Below are positions 16,124 through 25,558 of a DNA stretch of 30,703 bases, piece by piece. The notes beneath the pieces are model-generated. The model was not told the DNA's origin, searched no databases, and saw only the letters and a program-made list of their open reading frames with translations. Origin of the DNA: JBBRGG01 sp038240875 (GTDB taxonomy: Bacteria; Planctomycetota; Phycisphaerae; Phycisphaerales; UBA1924). Location: the NCBI GenBank assembly GCA_038240875.1, contig JBBRGG010000008.1:1-30703 (forward strand). Reading direction: 5' to 3'. Position numbers and translations under genes: made by a program. Each line of letters opens with the position of its first letter. The stretch's first letter is position 1.

Positions 16124-16143
16124 GTTGAACTCCTGAAGTAAGT

Positions 16144-17895
16144 TTAGGGGGTGGCTGGAGTTAGTGCTGGTATGGGAGTCGAAATGGCGAGAGCGGGTGT
16201 GGAAGTGTTTCCCATTAAATCGGCGAGCGTGCGAGAGCCCAAGGCATCAACGCGTGCGAGAGAGAGTTGGCGAAGAAACGCCGGGGCGCGTTTGGCTTCG
16301 CCTGCGGAGCTTGTGCCCCAATCCTGCGCGAGGGTGAGGACTTCAGCGGCGTTGATGGAAGCTGGCGGCTTCGCGAGGGTGTATGCGCCGTCATCGCCAA
16401 CACGATGCAAAAAGCCCGCGACGGCGAGGCGTTCGAGCAGTTCGCTCGCGCTTGCGTCATCGAGGCCGACGTCAACGGAGATGGAGCTCGCTTCGGAGCG
16501 CTTTCCTGCGGCGAAACGGTCGGCGACGCGTGCGAGAAGCCCAAGAACAACGACAGGATCAACGAGCCTGCCGTTGCGGATGGGGCGAGGGTCTTCGGCT
16601 ACGCCAAGGGTAACGAGGAGAGATTGGGTAAGGCCTTTTTTCTGTGCGTTGCGATACGACTGGGTGGCGTAAGCGATTTGCAGGCCAAAGAGAACGATGA
16701 GCCAGGTGAGGTAGATCCAGAGGAGGAAGAGTGGGATCAAGGCGAGAGAGCCGTAGATTCGGGAGTAGCCTGCGGAATAGTGCACGTAGGTAGTAAAGGC
16801 CCACTTGCCCGATTCCCAAAGGATCGCGGCGATGACGGCGCCGAGCAACGCAGGCCCGAAGTTGACGCGCGTGTTAGGGACGGTGATGTAGACAATCAGG
16901 AGTAAGACTGTTGAGATTGCGCTGGTGATCGCAAACCCGAGGATGTTGAGGAGTGAGCCTCTGAGGAACATGAAGCTGTCGCGTTGGGCGAGGCTTTCGG
17001 TGAATGAGCGGATGCTTTCACCAGCGGCGAAGGAGGCGACGAGAAAGACGGTGCCCAGGGTGATGAGGGTCCAGTAGAGAGTGATTCGTCGCGCCCAGGA
17101 GCGGCCTTGAGGCGCGGAGCAGACGTGGTTGAAGGCTTGTTCGACTTCGACCATCATGGAGATAGCGGCGTAGATGAGGGTAAAGAGGCCGATGATGCCG
17201 ATGGCGCCGAATTGGATCTCGCCGACGCGATCGACGATTTGAGCGATCCAGTCGTCAAGGCGAGCGGCACCGGGGTCGTTTGGATTAGCGGCTGCATTTG
17301 TGGAAAGGTTGGGGGATGAGTTGGGGGATTGAGTCGCGGGTAGATCGGCGGGTATGTCGTCGGGCAGGTCGTCGGGTGCAGTATTTGGTGTCGTGTCAGT
17401 GGCGGTGGTGGCTGGCGTGGTCTTAGAAGTTGCGTCAGTTGAAGTAACTGGTGTAGTGCTAGTGGGCGGTGGAGAGGCAGAGTTTGGAAGTAACGGCTCA
17501 GTTGTAGGCGTTGAAGAGTTTGTGGTTGATGGAGTCGTGCCTGTTGAAGTCGTGCTATGGCCTGGTTTGGGTTCTATGACGATCTGGCTGATACCAGCGT
17601 AGTTGAGAAGTTGGGTAATGACTTCGCGACGCTGGTCTTTGGTGGAGTAAGCGGTTAAGAGGACTAAGCCGACGACGAGCATGGGGATGAGGCCGAAGAT
17701 GGTGCGGTAGGAGAGAGCGGCGGCCATGCGGGTGAGCTGGGAGCGCTGGAAGTGGTCGATAGTGACTTGGATGAGATGCCACACATGGCGAGCCAGGCCG
17801 CGCGCTTTGATCGAAAAGTTCGAGCGGGGACGAGCGGCTTGCTCGGCAGGTTTGGTGTTGGGCAATATGGGGTCGTGATCGCGGCTCCGTGGCAA
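16144..17895 (-). CDS. YihY/BrkB-family membrane protein with large Ser/Thr/Pro insertion
   Basis: 583 residues. The core matches YihY/BrkB (formerly called RNase BN): MAAALSYRTIFGLIPMLVVGL near 57-77, then helices including GLFTLIYAAISMMVEVEQAFN, LLGAVIAAILWESGKWAFTTY and IYGSLALIPLFLLWIYLTWLI. The C-terminal 150 residues form a probable winged-helix-like cytoplasmic domain, as in longer family members. Between the first and second helices (about 107-210) lies a Thr/Ser/Pro/Asp low-complexity insertion of about 100 residues not normal for the family and probably outside the membrane. The TTG start at 17895 has AAGGAG 6-7 nt upstream. The biochemical role of the family is unsettled. Likely operon with the downstream lipoprotein; 98 bp from the upstream pseudouridine synthase gene. 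Confidence 0.9.
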   Translation of the reverse strand: MPRSRDHDPILPNTKPAEQAARPRSNFSIKARGLARHVWHLIQVTIDHFQRSQLTRMAAALSYRTIFGLIPMLVVGLVLLTAYSTKDQRREVITQLLNYAGISQIVIEPKPGHSTTSTGTTPSTTNSSTPTTEPLLPNSASPPPTSTTPVTSTDATSKTTPATTATDTTPNTAPDDLPDDIPADLPATQSPNSSPNLSTNAAANPNDPGAARLDDWIAQIVDRVGEIQFGAIGIIGLFTLIYAAISMMVEVEQAFNHVCSAPQGRSWARRITLYWTLITLGTVFLVASFAAGESIRSFTESLAQRDSFMFLRGSLLNILGFAITSAISTVLLLIVYITVPNTRVNFGPALLGAVIAAILWESGKWAFTTYVHYSAGYSRIYGSLALIPLFLLWIYLTWLIVLFGLQIAYATQSYRNAQKKGLTQSLLVTLGVAEDPRPIRNGRLVDPVVVLGLLARVADRFAAGKRSEASSISVDVGLDDASASELLERLAVAGFLHRVGDDGAYTLAKPPASINAAEVLTLAQDWGTSSAGEAKRAPAFLRQLSLARVDALGSRTLADLMGNTSTPALAISTPIPALTPATP

Positions 17896-17993
17896 CGTGG
17901 GCTCCTTGCGAGGCGAACTTATTGGTTGTTTGATCGGGCCACGTTCAATAAATCTGATTTGACAATTGCGTGCGGAGCGTGTGGCGGTCGGGG

Positions 17994-20042
17994 TTAGGAA
18001 ATCACGCGCGGGCGATAGCCGCGTGCGGTATTGAGAGAATGCTTGTACGTATCGGTTTTGGGTGGCAGGGGATTGGACTTGGCTGGTTTGGAAACGGTTT
18101 TAGATGGGAAGTTGGACAAAGTGTTGGGAGGGTATTTGGTAGAGGGTTTAGAGGAACTTTGCGCGGTTGCACCGTTGGTTGGACGACCGCGCGTTGGTGG
18201 GGAGATTTTTTCAGGTGGCCTGCGGGTTGGCTTGGCTGATTTTTGACCTGTTGGTTTGGCGGTGTTGGTGAAGTTGTTACGAGATTCGGGCTTGCGCGAG
18301 TCGGGCTTGCGCGAGTCGGGTTTGCGCGAATCAGGTTTGCGTGAATCAGGCTTGCGCGAATCGGGCTTACGCGAATCAGGCTTACGCGAATCTTGATTGG
18401 AAGAGCGACCGCTTGGTTTCTGTTGTGGCAATGAAGGTGCGCGTTGTTCGCGTGCTTTGGGCGTGCTCTTTGGCATGCGTTCGACGGGTTCGAAGGCTGG
18501 ACCGAAGCGGGTCATCGGCGCGTCTTCTTCGCGCTTGGGAGCCTTGACCGTGCGAATGGCGACGGGCTTGTTCCAGTTTTTGGGCGAAGAGTGCGTGCGC
18601 TGGGTATCCAAGCCGCTGGAGCTTTCGAGAGATGAAGTTTGGCGTGCTGATGTGGTGCGGGCGTGAACTTGGCTGGATTGGTTGGCCGGTTTGGTTACGC
18701 CTGATGACGTTAACGTGGGCTTGGTTGTGCCGTTGGCTTTGCTGCTTGAACGCGTGGCGATTCGAGCGACTTTGCGGATGGCTTGGAGTTCGATCCGGGT
18801 GAGTTCGCGCCAGTTGCCCACGGGGAGGGCGGTCAGTGCAAGAGGTCCGAAGCCGACGCGAGCGATTTTGCGTACAGACATGCCTGCGGCGTGAAGTGCG
18901 CCGCGAAGGTCGAGATTGCGTTCGTCGCGGGTGACGATTTCGAGCGTGGCCTTGCCTACGGCTTGGCCGACGACGCGAATGGTGGGAATCTCGCGGGGGT
19001 GGAGGGCACGTTTGCGTGCGAGGCGGTCGTCGCCTTTGGCTTTGACACGTTCGCCACGGGTGAAGGCGCGGGTGAGTTCGCGCATGGACTGAGGCGTGGG
19101 TAAGCCTTTGGCGAGTACGTGGTAGGTTTTGGAGAGGTTGGCGCGAGGGTGGCCGAGTTGGTTGGTGAGATCGCCGTCGTTGGTGAGGAGGACGAGGCCT
19201 GTGGTTTCGTAGTCGAGCCTGCCTATTGAGAAGAGGCGAGGGGCGGCGGGATGGTGGACAAAATCGCGGATCGTGCGGCGATCCATGCCTGGCTCATCAA
19301 GATCGGTAATGAGGACGCGCTCGGGCTTATGGAACATGACGTAGACGAGGCGGGCGGGCTTGGGAACGAGTTGGCCATCGACGGTGATGCGATCTTTTTG
19401 CGGATCGACGAAGCAAGGCAGGGTCTTTTCGACTACACCATTTACCTTGACGCGACCTTGGAGGATAACGGCCTCGGCCTGACGACGAGCGGCTACGCCT
19501 GCGTCGGCGATCACGCGTTGAAGACGAACTCGCTCACGAGGCTCATCGATCTCGTTCGCGGCGTCTTGTACATCGGCGCGGGCTTGGCGAACGCGACGAC
19601 GACGGGTTGCTTCGGCTTGGTCGATGAGATGCTCGTCGCTGGCAAGTTCGTCGTCTTCGCTCTCTTCTTCGCTTTCTTCTTCGCTTTCTTCGCCAACAAC
19701 GGCGATCGCGCTTTCGTCTTCTTCGTCGCTTTCCTCTTTGTTGCCGAAGTCGGCATCATCGTTGAAGTCGTCCGTATCGATGGCGTCGTGGTCGTCACGG
19801 ATTGGGTGTTCTGCCTTGTCGGTTTGGTCGGCGTGCTCGGCCTGATCCGATAGCGCAGGGCCAGGATTTTGCTGGTCCGTGCCCAGTACGTTACGAAGGC
19901 CAGCCTTGGCCTTTGGATCGACCTCGTGAGTTTGAGAGTCGGGTGTGGAAGTGGGATTTTTTTGATTGGTGTGCGAGCGTCGAGCCATGGAAGAGGATAC
20001 GCGTTGGTTTTGGTGGCCTCGAATGCGAAGGTTGGCGGCCAT
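17994..20042 (-). CDS. RsuA/RluB-family pseudouridine synthase with long acidic and basic tails
   Basis: 682 residues, about 2.5 times the usual size. An acidic low-complexity stretch (about 84-140, Glu/Asp/Ser-rich) precedes an S4 RNA-binding domain (about 172-215, VRLQRVIADAGVAARRQAE). The catalytic domain (about 230-420) has the RsuA/RluB signature GRLDYETTGLVLLTNDGDL, with catalytic Asp277. Such enzymes convert a specific uridine in rRNA to pseudouridine; I cannot tell which from sequence alone. The C-terminal 250 residues are basic and disordered, with seven or eight KPDSR-type repeats, and may bind RNA. The start is unsure: ATG at 20042 lies 18 bp after the GH57 stop, while ATG at 19988 (MARRSHTN) is equally plausible; neither has a ribosome site. 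Confidence 0.9.
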   Translation of the reverse strand: MAANLRIRGHQNQRVSSSMARRSHTNQKNPTSTPDSQTHEVDPKAKAGLRNVLGTDQQNPGPALSDQAEHADQTDKAEHPIRDDHDAIDTDDFNDDADFGNKEESDEEDESAIAVVGEESEEESEEESEDDELASDEHLIDQAEATRRRRVRQARADVQDAANEIDEPRERVRLQRVIADAGVAARRQAEAVILQGRVKVNGVVEKTLPCFVDPQKDRITVDGQLVPKPARLVYVMFHKPERVLITDLDEPGMDRRTIRDFVHHPAAPRLFSIGRLDYETTGLVLLTNDGDLTNQLGHPRANLSKTYHVLAKGLPTPQSMRELTRAFTRGERVKAKGDDRLARKRALHPREIPTIRVVGQAVGKATLEIVTRDERNLDLRGALHAAGMSVRKIARVGFGPLALTALPVGNWRELTRIELQAIRKVARIATRSSSKANGTTKPTLTSSGVTKPANQSSQVHARTTSARQTSSLESSSGLDTQRTHSSPKNWNKPVAIRTVKAPKREEDAPMTRFGPAFEPVERMPKSTPKAREQRAPSLPQQKPSGRSSNQDSRKPDSRKPDSRKPDSRKPDSRKPDSRKPDSRKPESRNNFTNTAKPTGQKSAKPTRRPPEKISPPTRGRPTNGATAQSSSKPSTKYPPNTLSNFPSKTVSKPAKSNPLPPKTDTYKHSLNTARGYRPRVIS
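18284..18393 (-). repeat. Seven 15-bp tandem repeats encoding KPDSR
   Basis: The plus strand shows gcttgcgcgagtcgg repeated head to tail about seven times with mostly third-position changes (g/a, c/t), plus a partial copy at the left end. On the coding strand it encodes DSRKP units in frame. The copies are more diverged than those in scpB, so this array is older or under selection for the peptide. Confidence 0.95.
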
Positions 20043-20060
20043 TCAATGCTTCGCCGTAAA

Positions 20061-22541
20061 TCAAACCGGTACTTCAACGCGCATTATTTCTCCGAGCACG
20101 CGCAACGAATCTAGCCATAACTGGGCTTCGGTATCGCCATCGGAGGCCTTTGTTTGTTGGGCCGCGATCCCCGGAAGCACGCGTTCCACCATCGCGGCCT
20201 GAAGGGGCCAGATGTCGATGAGAAATGTCAAACCTCGGACAAATGTGCCAAAGTCGCGCATGAGTTCGAGTGTTGCGACGCGCGTGAAGGGATCGATGTC
20301 GTCGGCTGCTGGGAGTTCTGCTAATCTTTGCATGGCTTGGTGCACCGAGTAGACAACAACGGTTTGGTCCAGAGCAATACCTTCACGTGAGGCTTCTTCG
20401 GCAAGTTCGCGAGCGCGGCCGATGTCTGGCGGGTTGTCGCGGATGGCGTGGCGGATGCCATGGGAGAGAACAAAGACTCCCACGAACTGGATTCGTCGCG
20501 GGACGCTGAGTTTGAGCGAACGCAAGAAGCGAGCGAGGGGCGCGTGTTGGACGTAGATCTGTTCGTAGGAGGCGTCGATCTGTCGCAGCGTTGGCTCAAG
20601 GATTTTGCGAACCATGGCGTGCTGCTCATCGCGGAAGAGGCTCGCGACGGAGTATGGCCCGTGCCCCTTATCCGCGCCTGGCTCGCGAAAGTCTCGCTCC
20701 ATGAGTTTCGTGACTTCGGCAAAGTCGGCCCGGTCGAAAGCGTCTTCGATACTCACGGCGGCGGTTGTGAACGAATGGCCGCCATCGCACGCGCGTACTT
20801 CGCAGGTTGCGGTGTGGTCGCCTTGGTGGAGCACGGAGTAGCAGACATGGGCAACTTCGCGGGTTATGCGTGAACGCAGGCGTGCGTGCCCTATGAGTAA
20901 GCGAGCGCGGCCCGCCGAGCGACGACGCGTGGCGAGCGCCGAAGCGTCGAATGTGTAGACGCGTTCGGTCCTGCCATCAAAGACGCGGCTGAGTGCATAA
21001 TGCGCGCCGACGCCTTGGGTGTCGAGGATTGCAGGGGTGACGCGTGCGTCGTAGACGGATGTTCCGTTGGGAAGTTCGGGATCGTTTCCCACGGCTTGTG
21101 CAAGGCGATCGCGGAATCCATCGATGAGATCGATCTCAAACAAGGACTTTGCAAGCTGGACAACTCGGCCTGCGTATTGGAGGACCTGCGAAGATTCGAT
21201 GCCTGCGATGTCGTCAAAGAACCATGCACAGCTGGTATACATGAGCATAGCATGGCGTTGAAGCTCCATAAGGCAGAGCGCGCGTGAGCGATCATCGTCG
21301 GAAGTTGCCTTGGGTGTGTGGGTGGCAAGAAATTCATCGATGGCTTGTTCTTGAGACTCGGGCGTAGTGCGAGAGAGGATGACGTCGATGTAGTGATCGC
21401 GTGCGTCCCAGATGTCATCAAAGAGTGAATTGCCAACTTGATTGCAGTGTGGTTCGACCTGATCGCGGAGCCAATCAAGGGCGTCGCGGAGAGGGCCGCG
21501 CCAGCGTTGATGCCAGCCTTGGCTCCCGGTGTTGCAGCCGCAGTTGTCGCGCCAGCGTTCGACGCCATGGACGCAGCTCCAGGAGCTATTTTCGACGATT
21601 TTGCATTCGAGTGTGGGCGGGTGGAGCTCGAGATATTGCGCGTAATTGATGAGTTCGATGTCGGGGTGGCCTTCGATGGTCTCGAAGGCGGCGGCGAGGG
21701 CCATTTCGCCATGCTTGTGGTGATGGCCGTAGCTTTCGCCATCGGTTGCGATGTGGACGATCTGATCGTGCTGGCGAGAGTCGTTGAAGGCGCTCAGGAT
21801 TCGGTTGGCAAAGCGGCCGCCGTCGTTGAGGAGGCCCTCGAAGGCGACGGCTTGCGAGACTGGGCCGTCATAGAAGAAGATGGCGATCGATTTGCCCGAA
21901 GGAAGTTGGCAGCTGTACGCGCGAGTGGGATCTACGCCGCCGGGTGGGTCGTGCCATTCGCCGCGAGAGTCGCTAGCGGTCAGGTCGCGGATCTTGCCAC
22001 ATTGGCGTGGCGCGAGGATGGTGAAGGCGATACCTTGGGCTGCGATTGCTTCGAGGGAGCTGGTGTTGACGGCGGCTTCGGGGAGCCACATGCCCTCGGG
22101 GCGTCGGCCGAAGCGATGGACAAAGTCGCGGATACCCCAGCGGATTTGCGTGGCGGCGTCGCGCGGGTTACAAAGGGGGAGGATGGAGTGGTTGTAGGCT
22201 TGGGCGATGGCCGACCCGTGTCCGCCGAAGCGCTGGCTCGCGGCGTTGTCGGCGTCGATGACGCGTTGATAGTCGGCGTGGGCGCGTTCTTCCATCCATG
22301 CGAGGAGAGTTGGCCCAAAGTTGAAGCTCATGCGCGAGTAGTTGCAGGCGAGGCGGACGATCTGGCCGCGATCATTCTGGATTCGTGCGCGCGCGTTCAT
22401 CGCGTAGCACTCGCGGGTGATGCGTTCGTTCCAATCGTGGTCGGGAGTGGCGGATTCCTGCGTTTCGACCGCTTCGAGCCAAGGGTTCTCGCGCGGCGGT
22501 TGATAGAAGTGCCCATGAATACAAACGTACTTCTTGCCCAT
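20061..22541 (-). CDS. GH57 family glycoside hydrolase with DUF3536 domain
   Basis: 826 residues. The N-terminus KYVCIHGHFYQPPRENPWLEA is the hallmark of GH57/DUF3536 proteins. Region 3 is GMWLPEAAV, with Glu155 the likely nucleophile; region 4 is HIATDGESYGHHH, with Asp267 the likely acid/base. The DUF3536-type C-terminal half follows. GH57 enzymes act on alpha-glucans (amylase, glucanotransferase or branching); the activity of this subfamily is not settled. The ATG at 22541 is chosen because GAGAGG lies 4-5 nt upstream and the conserved block starts at once; an earlier in-frame ATG at 22580 is less likely. Downstream of glgB on the same strand (160 bp), suggesting joint action on glycogen. 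Confidence 0.9.
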   Translation of the reverse strand: MGKKYVCIHGHFYQPPRENPWLEAVETQESATPDHDWNERITRECYAMNARARIQNDRGQIVRLACNYSRMSFNFGPTLLAWMEERAHADYQRVIDADNAASQRFGGHGSAIAQAYNHSILPLCNPRDAATQIRWGIRDFVHRFGRRPEGMWLPEAAVNTSSLEAIAAQGIAFTILAPRQCGKIRDLTASDSRGEWHDPPGGVDPTRAYSCQLPSGKSIAIFFYDGPVSQAVAFEGLLNDGGRFANRILSAFNDSRQHDQIVHIATDGESYGHHHKHGEMALAAAFETIEGHPDIELINYAQYLELHPPTLECKIVENSSWSCVHGVERWRDNCGCNTGSQGWHQRWRGPLRDALDWLRDQVEPHCNQVGNSLFDDIWDARDHYIDVILSRTTPESQEQAIDEFLATHTPKATSDDDRSRALCLMELQRHAMLMYTSCAWFFDDIAGIESSQVLQYAGRVVQLAKSLFEIDLIDGFRDRLAQAVGNDPELPNGTSVYDARVTPAILDTQGVGAHYALSRVFDGRTERVYTFDASALATRRRSAGRARLLIGHARLRSRITREVAHVCYSVLHQGDHTATCEVRACDGGHSFTTAAVSIEDAFDRADFAEVTKLMERDFREPGADKGHGPYSVASLFRDEQHAMVRKILEPTLRQIDASYEQIYVQHAPLARFLRSLKLSVPRRIQFVGVFVLSHGIRHAIRDNPPDIGRARELAEEASREGIALDQTVVVYSVHQAMQRLAELPAADDIDPFTRVATLELMRDFGTFVRGLTFLIDIWPLQAAMVERVLPGIAAQQTKASDGDTEAQLWLDSLRVLGEIMRVEVPV

Positions 22542-22569
22542 GAACCCTCTCTCAATTGATTCTAATTCT

Positions 22570-22591
22570 GGCAAAGGCATCGTGCCTTGCC
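22570..22591 (-). promoter_or_regulatory. Hairpin in the glgB-GH57 spacer
   Basis: On the minus strand GGCAAGGC-ACGAT-GCCTTTGCC forms a stem with one bulged T, about 30 nt before the GH57 start. No U-run follows, so it is more likely a processing or stability element than a terminator. Confidence 0.4.
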
Positions 22592-22701
22592 TTGGTTAGT
22601 ATCGGCATTACAGTATCGGCTTGATTTGACGAGTCGATGCGTGTGGTTGCTTGATTCAGTGTGTGGATTGGAGAAGAGCGTGAACCTCAAACACCAAGTA
22701 T

Positions 22702-24756
22702 TTATTGTGGCTTTGGGAGTGCTGGTGCTAGTATAATCGCACCCAGCGGGGGCAGCGTCAGCGCGATAGAAGTGGCAAAGTGATGGCTCTTCATGTTGTC
22801 AACGTTCACGCCGCCCAGATTGCCCACGCCCGAGCCGCCATAGCGGGCCGCGTCGGTGTTTAATAACTCATCCCACCGGTGTCCATGAGGGACGCCGACG
22901 CGATAGCCATATCGTGGAACGGTCGTGTTATTGAAGACGATCATCGCGACGTCTTCGTGGGGCGAACCAGGTCCAGGAGCGGCTTTGCGGAGGAAGGCGA
23001 CAACGGATTGGTCGGCGTCGCTGGCTTCGACCCACTCAAACCCGCCTGGCTCGCAATCGCGCTGATGAAGTGCGGCGCGCTCGCGGTAGAGGCGATTAAG
23101 GTCTTGAACAAGGCGCTGGATTCCCTTATGAGGTTCGTGTTCGGTGAGATGCCAATCAAGGCTCGTGGCGAAGTTCCATTCGTCCCATTGACCAAACTCA
23201 CCACCCATGAAGAGAAGCTTCTTTCCTGGGTGGGTCCATTGATTCGCTAAAAGGAGGCGAAGGTTGGCGAATTTCTGCCACACGTCGCCAGCCATGCGTG
23301 TGAGAAGCGAACACTTGCCATGGACAACTTCGTCGTGCGAAAGTGGGAGCATGAAGTTTTCATTGAACATGTAGAGGGCGCGAAAGGTTTGGTCGTTGTG
23401 ATGGAATCGGCGATGGACGGGTTCTTTCATGAAGTAGCGAAGAGTGTCGTGCATCCATCCCATGTCCCATTTCATGCCGAAGCCCAGGCCGCCGATGTAC
23501 GCGGGGCGCGAGACCATTGGCCAGGCGGTTGATTCTTCGGCGATAGTTTGAACATCGGGGAAGGTGCGGTACACCTCGGTATTGAATTGGCGAAGGAACT
23601 CGATGGCTTGGATATTTTCTTTGCCGCCGTAGCGATTGGGGATCCACTCGCCATCTTCGCGCCCGTAATCCAAATACAGCATTGATGCGACGGCGTCGAC
23701 GCGGAGCGCATCGATATGGAAGGTTTCGAGCCAGTGCATCGCGGAAGAAATGAGGAAGGCGCGAACCTCGTGGCGGCCGTAGTTGAAGATGGCGCTGGTC
23801 CACTGCGGGTGGAAGCCTTGGCGTTTGTCTTCGTGCTCGAAGAGGTGGGTGCCATCGAAGAAGGCGGGGCCATGCTGGTCGGTTGGAAAGTGCGATGGAA
23901 CCCAATCAAGAATCACGCCGATGCCAGCTTGATGAAGCGTATCAACAAGGAACATGAAATCCTGTGGCGTGCCAAAGCGGCTCGTGGGCGCGAAGAATCC
24001 GGTGCACTGGTACCCCCATGATGGCGCGTAGGGGTGTTCAAGAATCGGCATGAGCTCGATGTGCGTGAAGCCCATTGTGTTGGCGTATTCGGCGAGCTTT
24101 GGTGCAACTTCGCGATACGTGAGCGGGCGGCCGCCATTCTCAGTCGAGTGCATCCATGAGCCAAGATGCAGCTCGTAGACGCTCATTGGAGAAGTGTGCT
24201 GCTGTTTGGGGCCGCGATCGCGCATCCAACTCGCGTCGTTCCATTGGTAACCAAGCGTGCGCACAACGGAGCCGGTTTTTGGCGGCGTTTCGTGCATGAA
24301 GCCGAAGGGGTCGGCCTTATCGACGGTGTACCCGGCGATGTTGGAAGCGATGTGGAATTTATATATGGTACCTTCGGCGGCCTGTGGCACTGTCACGGAC
24401 CAGATGCCACTGCTGCCGACGGGTTGCATGGGGTTGGCGCCACGATCCCAGTAATTGAAATCGCCTACGACCGATACGTATCGAGCGTTGGGTGCCCAGA
24501 CGGCGAACCGCACGCCGCCGTTGGGCAGTACGTGGGCGCCGAGCTTGCGATGAAGGCGGTAGTGGGTGCCTTCATTGAAAAGAAACTGATCGTCAGCAGT
24601 CAAATCAAACTCGCTCGCGAGACCTTGGCCCGAGAGGACGGTGCACGCAGGTTGGTCGGACGTGGCCGGGATTGAAGCGGGTTTTATTTCTGTACGTGTA
24701 GTCCCGATGGGTGTAGTTTCTGTGGGTATAGTTTCGGAGAAGGATTTCTGGTTCAT
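22702..24756 (-). CDS. glgB: 1,4-alpha-glucan branching enzyme GlgB
   Basis: 684 residues. GlgB (GH13) cuts alpha-1,4 chains and re-attaches them by alpha-1,6 links in glycogen. A CBM48-type N-terminal domain (about 60-150, VRFAVWAPNARYVSVVGDFN) leads into the (beta/alpha)8 barrel: DWVPSHFPTDQHG, ALRVDAV with nucleophile Asp354, QTIAEES with general acid Glu407, and PLSHDEVVHGK with Asp475. A GH13 C-terminal beta domain ends the protein. The ATG at 24756 has AGGAG 6 nt upstream; a GTG at 24780 is possible but less likely. The first 40 residues are Thr/Pro-rich and carry a decayed 15-bp repeat (24698-24742). First gene of a likely operon with the GH57 enzyme. Confidence 0.96.
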   Translation of the reverse strand: MNQKSFSETIPTETTPIGTTRTEIKPASIPATSDQPACTVLSGQGLASEFDLTADDQFLFNEGTHYRLHRKLGAHVLPNGGVRFAVWAPNARYVSVVGDFNYWDRGANPMQPVGSSGIWSVTVPQAAEGTIYKFHIASNIAGYTVDKADPFGFMHETPPKTGSVVRTLGYQWNDASWMRDRGPKQQHTSPMSVYELHLGSWMHSTENGGRPLTYREVAPKLAEYANTMGFTHIELMPILEHPYAPSWGYQCTGFFAPTSRFGTPQDFMFLVDTLHQAGIGVILDWVPSHFPTDQHGPAFFDGTHLFEHEDKRQGFHPQWTSAIFNYGRHEVRAFLISSAMHWLETFHIDALRVDAVASMLYLDYGREDGEWIPNRYGGKENIQAIEFLRQFNTEVYRTFPDVQTIAEESTAWPMVSRPAYIGGLGFGMKWDMGWMHDTLRYFMKEPVHRRFHHNDQTFRALYMFNENFMLPLSHDEVVHGKCSLLTRMAGDVWQKFANLRLLLANQWTHPGKKLLFMGGEFGQWDEWNFATSLDWHLTEHEPHKGIQRLVQDLNRLYRERAALHQRDCEPGGFEWVEASDADQSVVAFLRKAAPGPGSPHEDVAMIVFNNTTVPRYGYRVGVPHGHRWDELLNTDAARYGGSGVGNLGGVNVDNMKSHHFATSIALTLPPLGAIILAPALPKPQ

Positions 24757-24901
24757 CGTCGGCTCCTGTGCGTGTGACACACACGATATCGCATCTCGGC
24801 GCGACGTGCGCAGGGGTTTGGCAGTCGACGTAATACTGGAAATAAGACGATCCTTCTTCAGGCGAGTCAGGTTAGCACGTCAATGGCGAAAGGGGCTTGC
24901 C

Positions 24902-25558
24902 TTGGAAATTGTAACGCTTGGCGAAGTAGGCATAGCTCAGGTCGAGCTGGCGTCGATCCTGCCACCGATCCCTGCGTGGGATGCGGCCCATCCCATCGTG
25001 GTCCACTTTCCGATTGCATTGCTTTTGGTCACGCCTGTGTTTCTGTCGCTGGGGTTATTCTGGCGTAGTAAGCGGGCGGAGATGCTCTTGGTGGCGATGG
25101 TCATTTCCGTAATCGGAACTGCGTTCGCCTTTTTGGCAACATCGACGGGAGAAGCTGCAGAGCGGTACGCCGAGTTGGTTCCTGAAGCTGCGGCGGTCGT
25201 GCACGAACATGCCGAACTCGCGGAACTGGCTCGGAATCTGTTTATCGGTGTGACGATTGTGTATGGGTTGGGACTGGTTGCATCGTGGAAATGGCGTGCT
25301 TCTAAATGGACGATCGCTGCCCCGGTCGTCGGCTTAGCGGCATTTGTCGGACCAGCGATCGTGCTCGCAAACGCGGGGCACGAAGGCGGGCGACTGGTGC
25401 ATGAGTTTGGGGTGCATGCGCCGGTTGGTGGCGCGTCGAGCGTGCTTCCGCCTTTGCCCAATGGATCAACAACAAACGAGGCTTGCAAAAAAGGGTCAGC
25501 CGCGAACTCGCGCGAGCTGATGGGTGAGAGCGACGAACAGCGTCGCGAGAAGCAATGA
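24902..25558 (+). CDS. DUF2231 membrane protein
   Basis: 218 residues with four hydrophobic helices (about 33-53, 60-80, 113-128, 137-157). The motif HPIVVHFPIALLLV after the first loop (His30, His35) is the DUF2231 signature; further conserved-type histidines lie in HEHAEL (101-103) and GHEGG (160). The histidine pattern resembles haem or metal ligation in related membrane proteins, but no function is established. The TTG start is chosen because GAAAGGGG ends about 6 nt before it; the frame is open further upstream, but that part overlaps glgB antisense and looks non-coding. Divergent from glgB, with 145 bp between them. The C-terminal 40 residues are polar and variable. Confidence 0.8.
   Translation: MEIVTLGEVGIAQVELASILPPIPAWDAAHPIVVHFPIALLLVTPVFLSLGLFWRSKRAEMLLVAMVISVIGTAFAFLATSTGEAAERYAELVPEAAAVVHEHAELAELARNLFIGVTIVYGLGLVASWKWRASKWTIAAPVVGLAAFVGPAIVLANAGHEGGRLVHEFGVHAPVGGASSVLPPLPNGSTTNEACKKGSAANSRELMGESDEQRREKQ

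Noticed and set aside
18284..18393. CRISPR-like array
   Set aside because: Units are 15 bp, adjacent without spacers, in frame and encode KPDSR peptides inside a long gene.
21438..22559. 373-codon plus-strand frame
   Set aside because: It lies wholly opposite the GH57 gene, has no recognisable domain, and arises from codon bias of the real gene.
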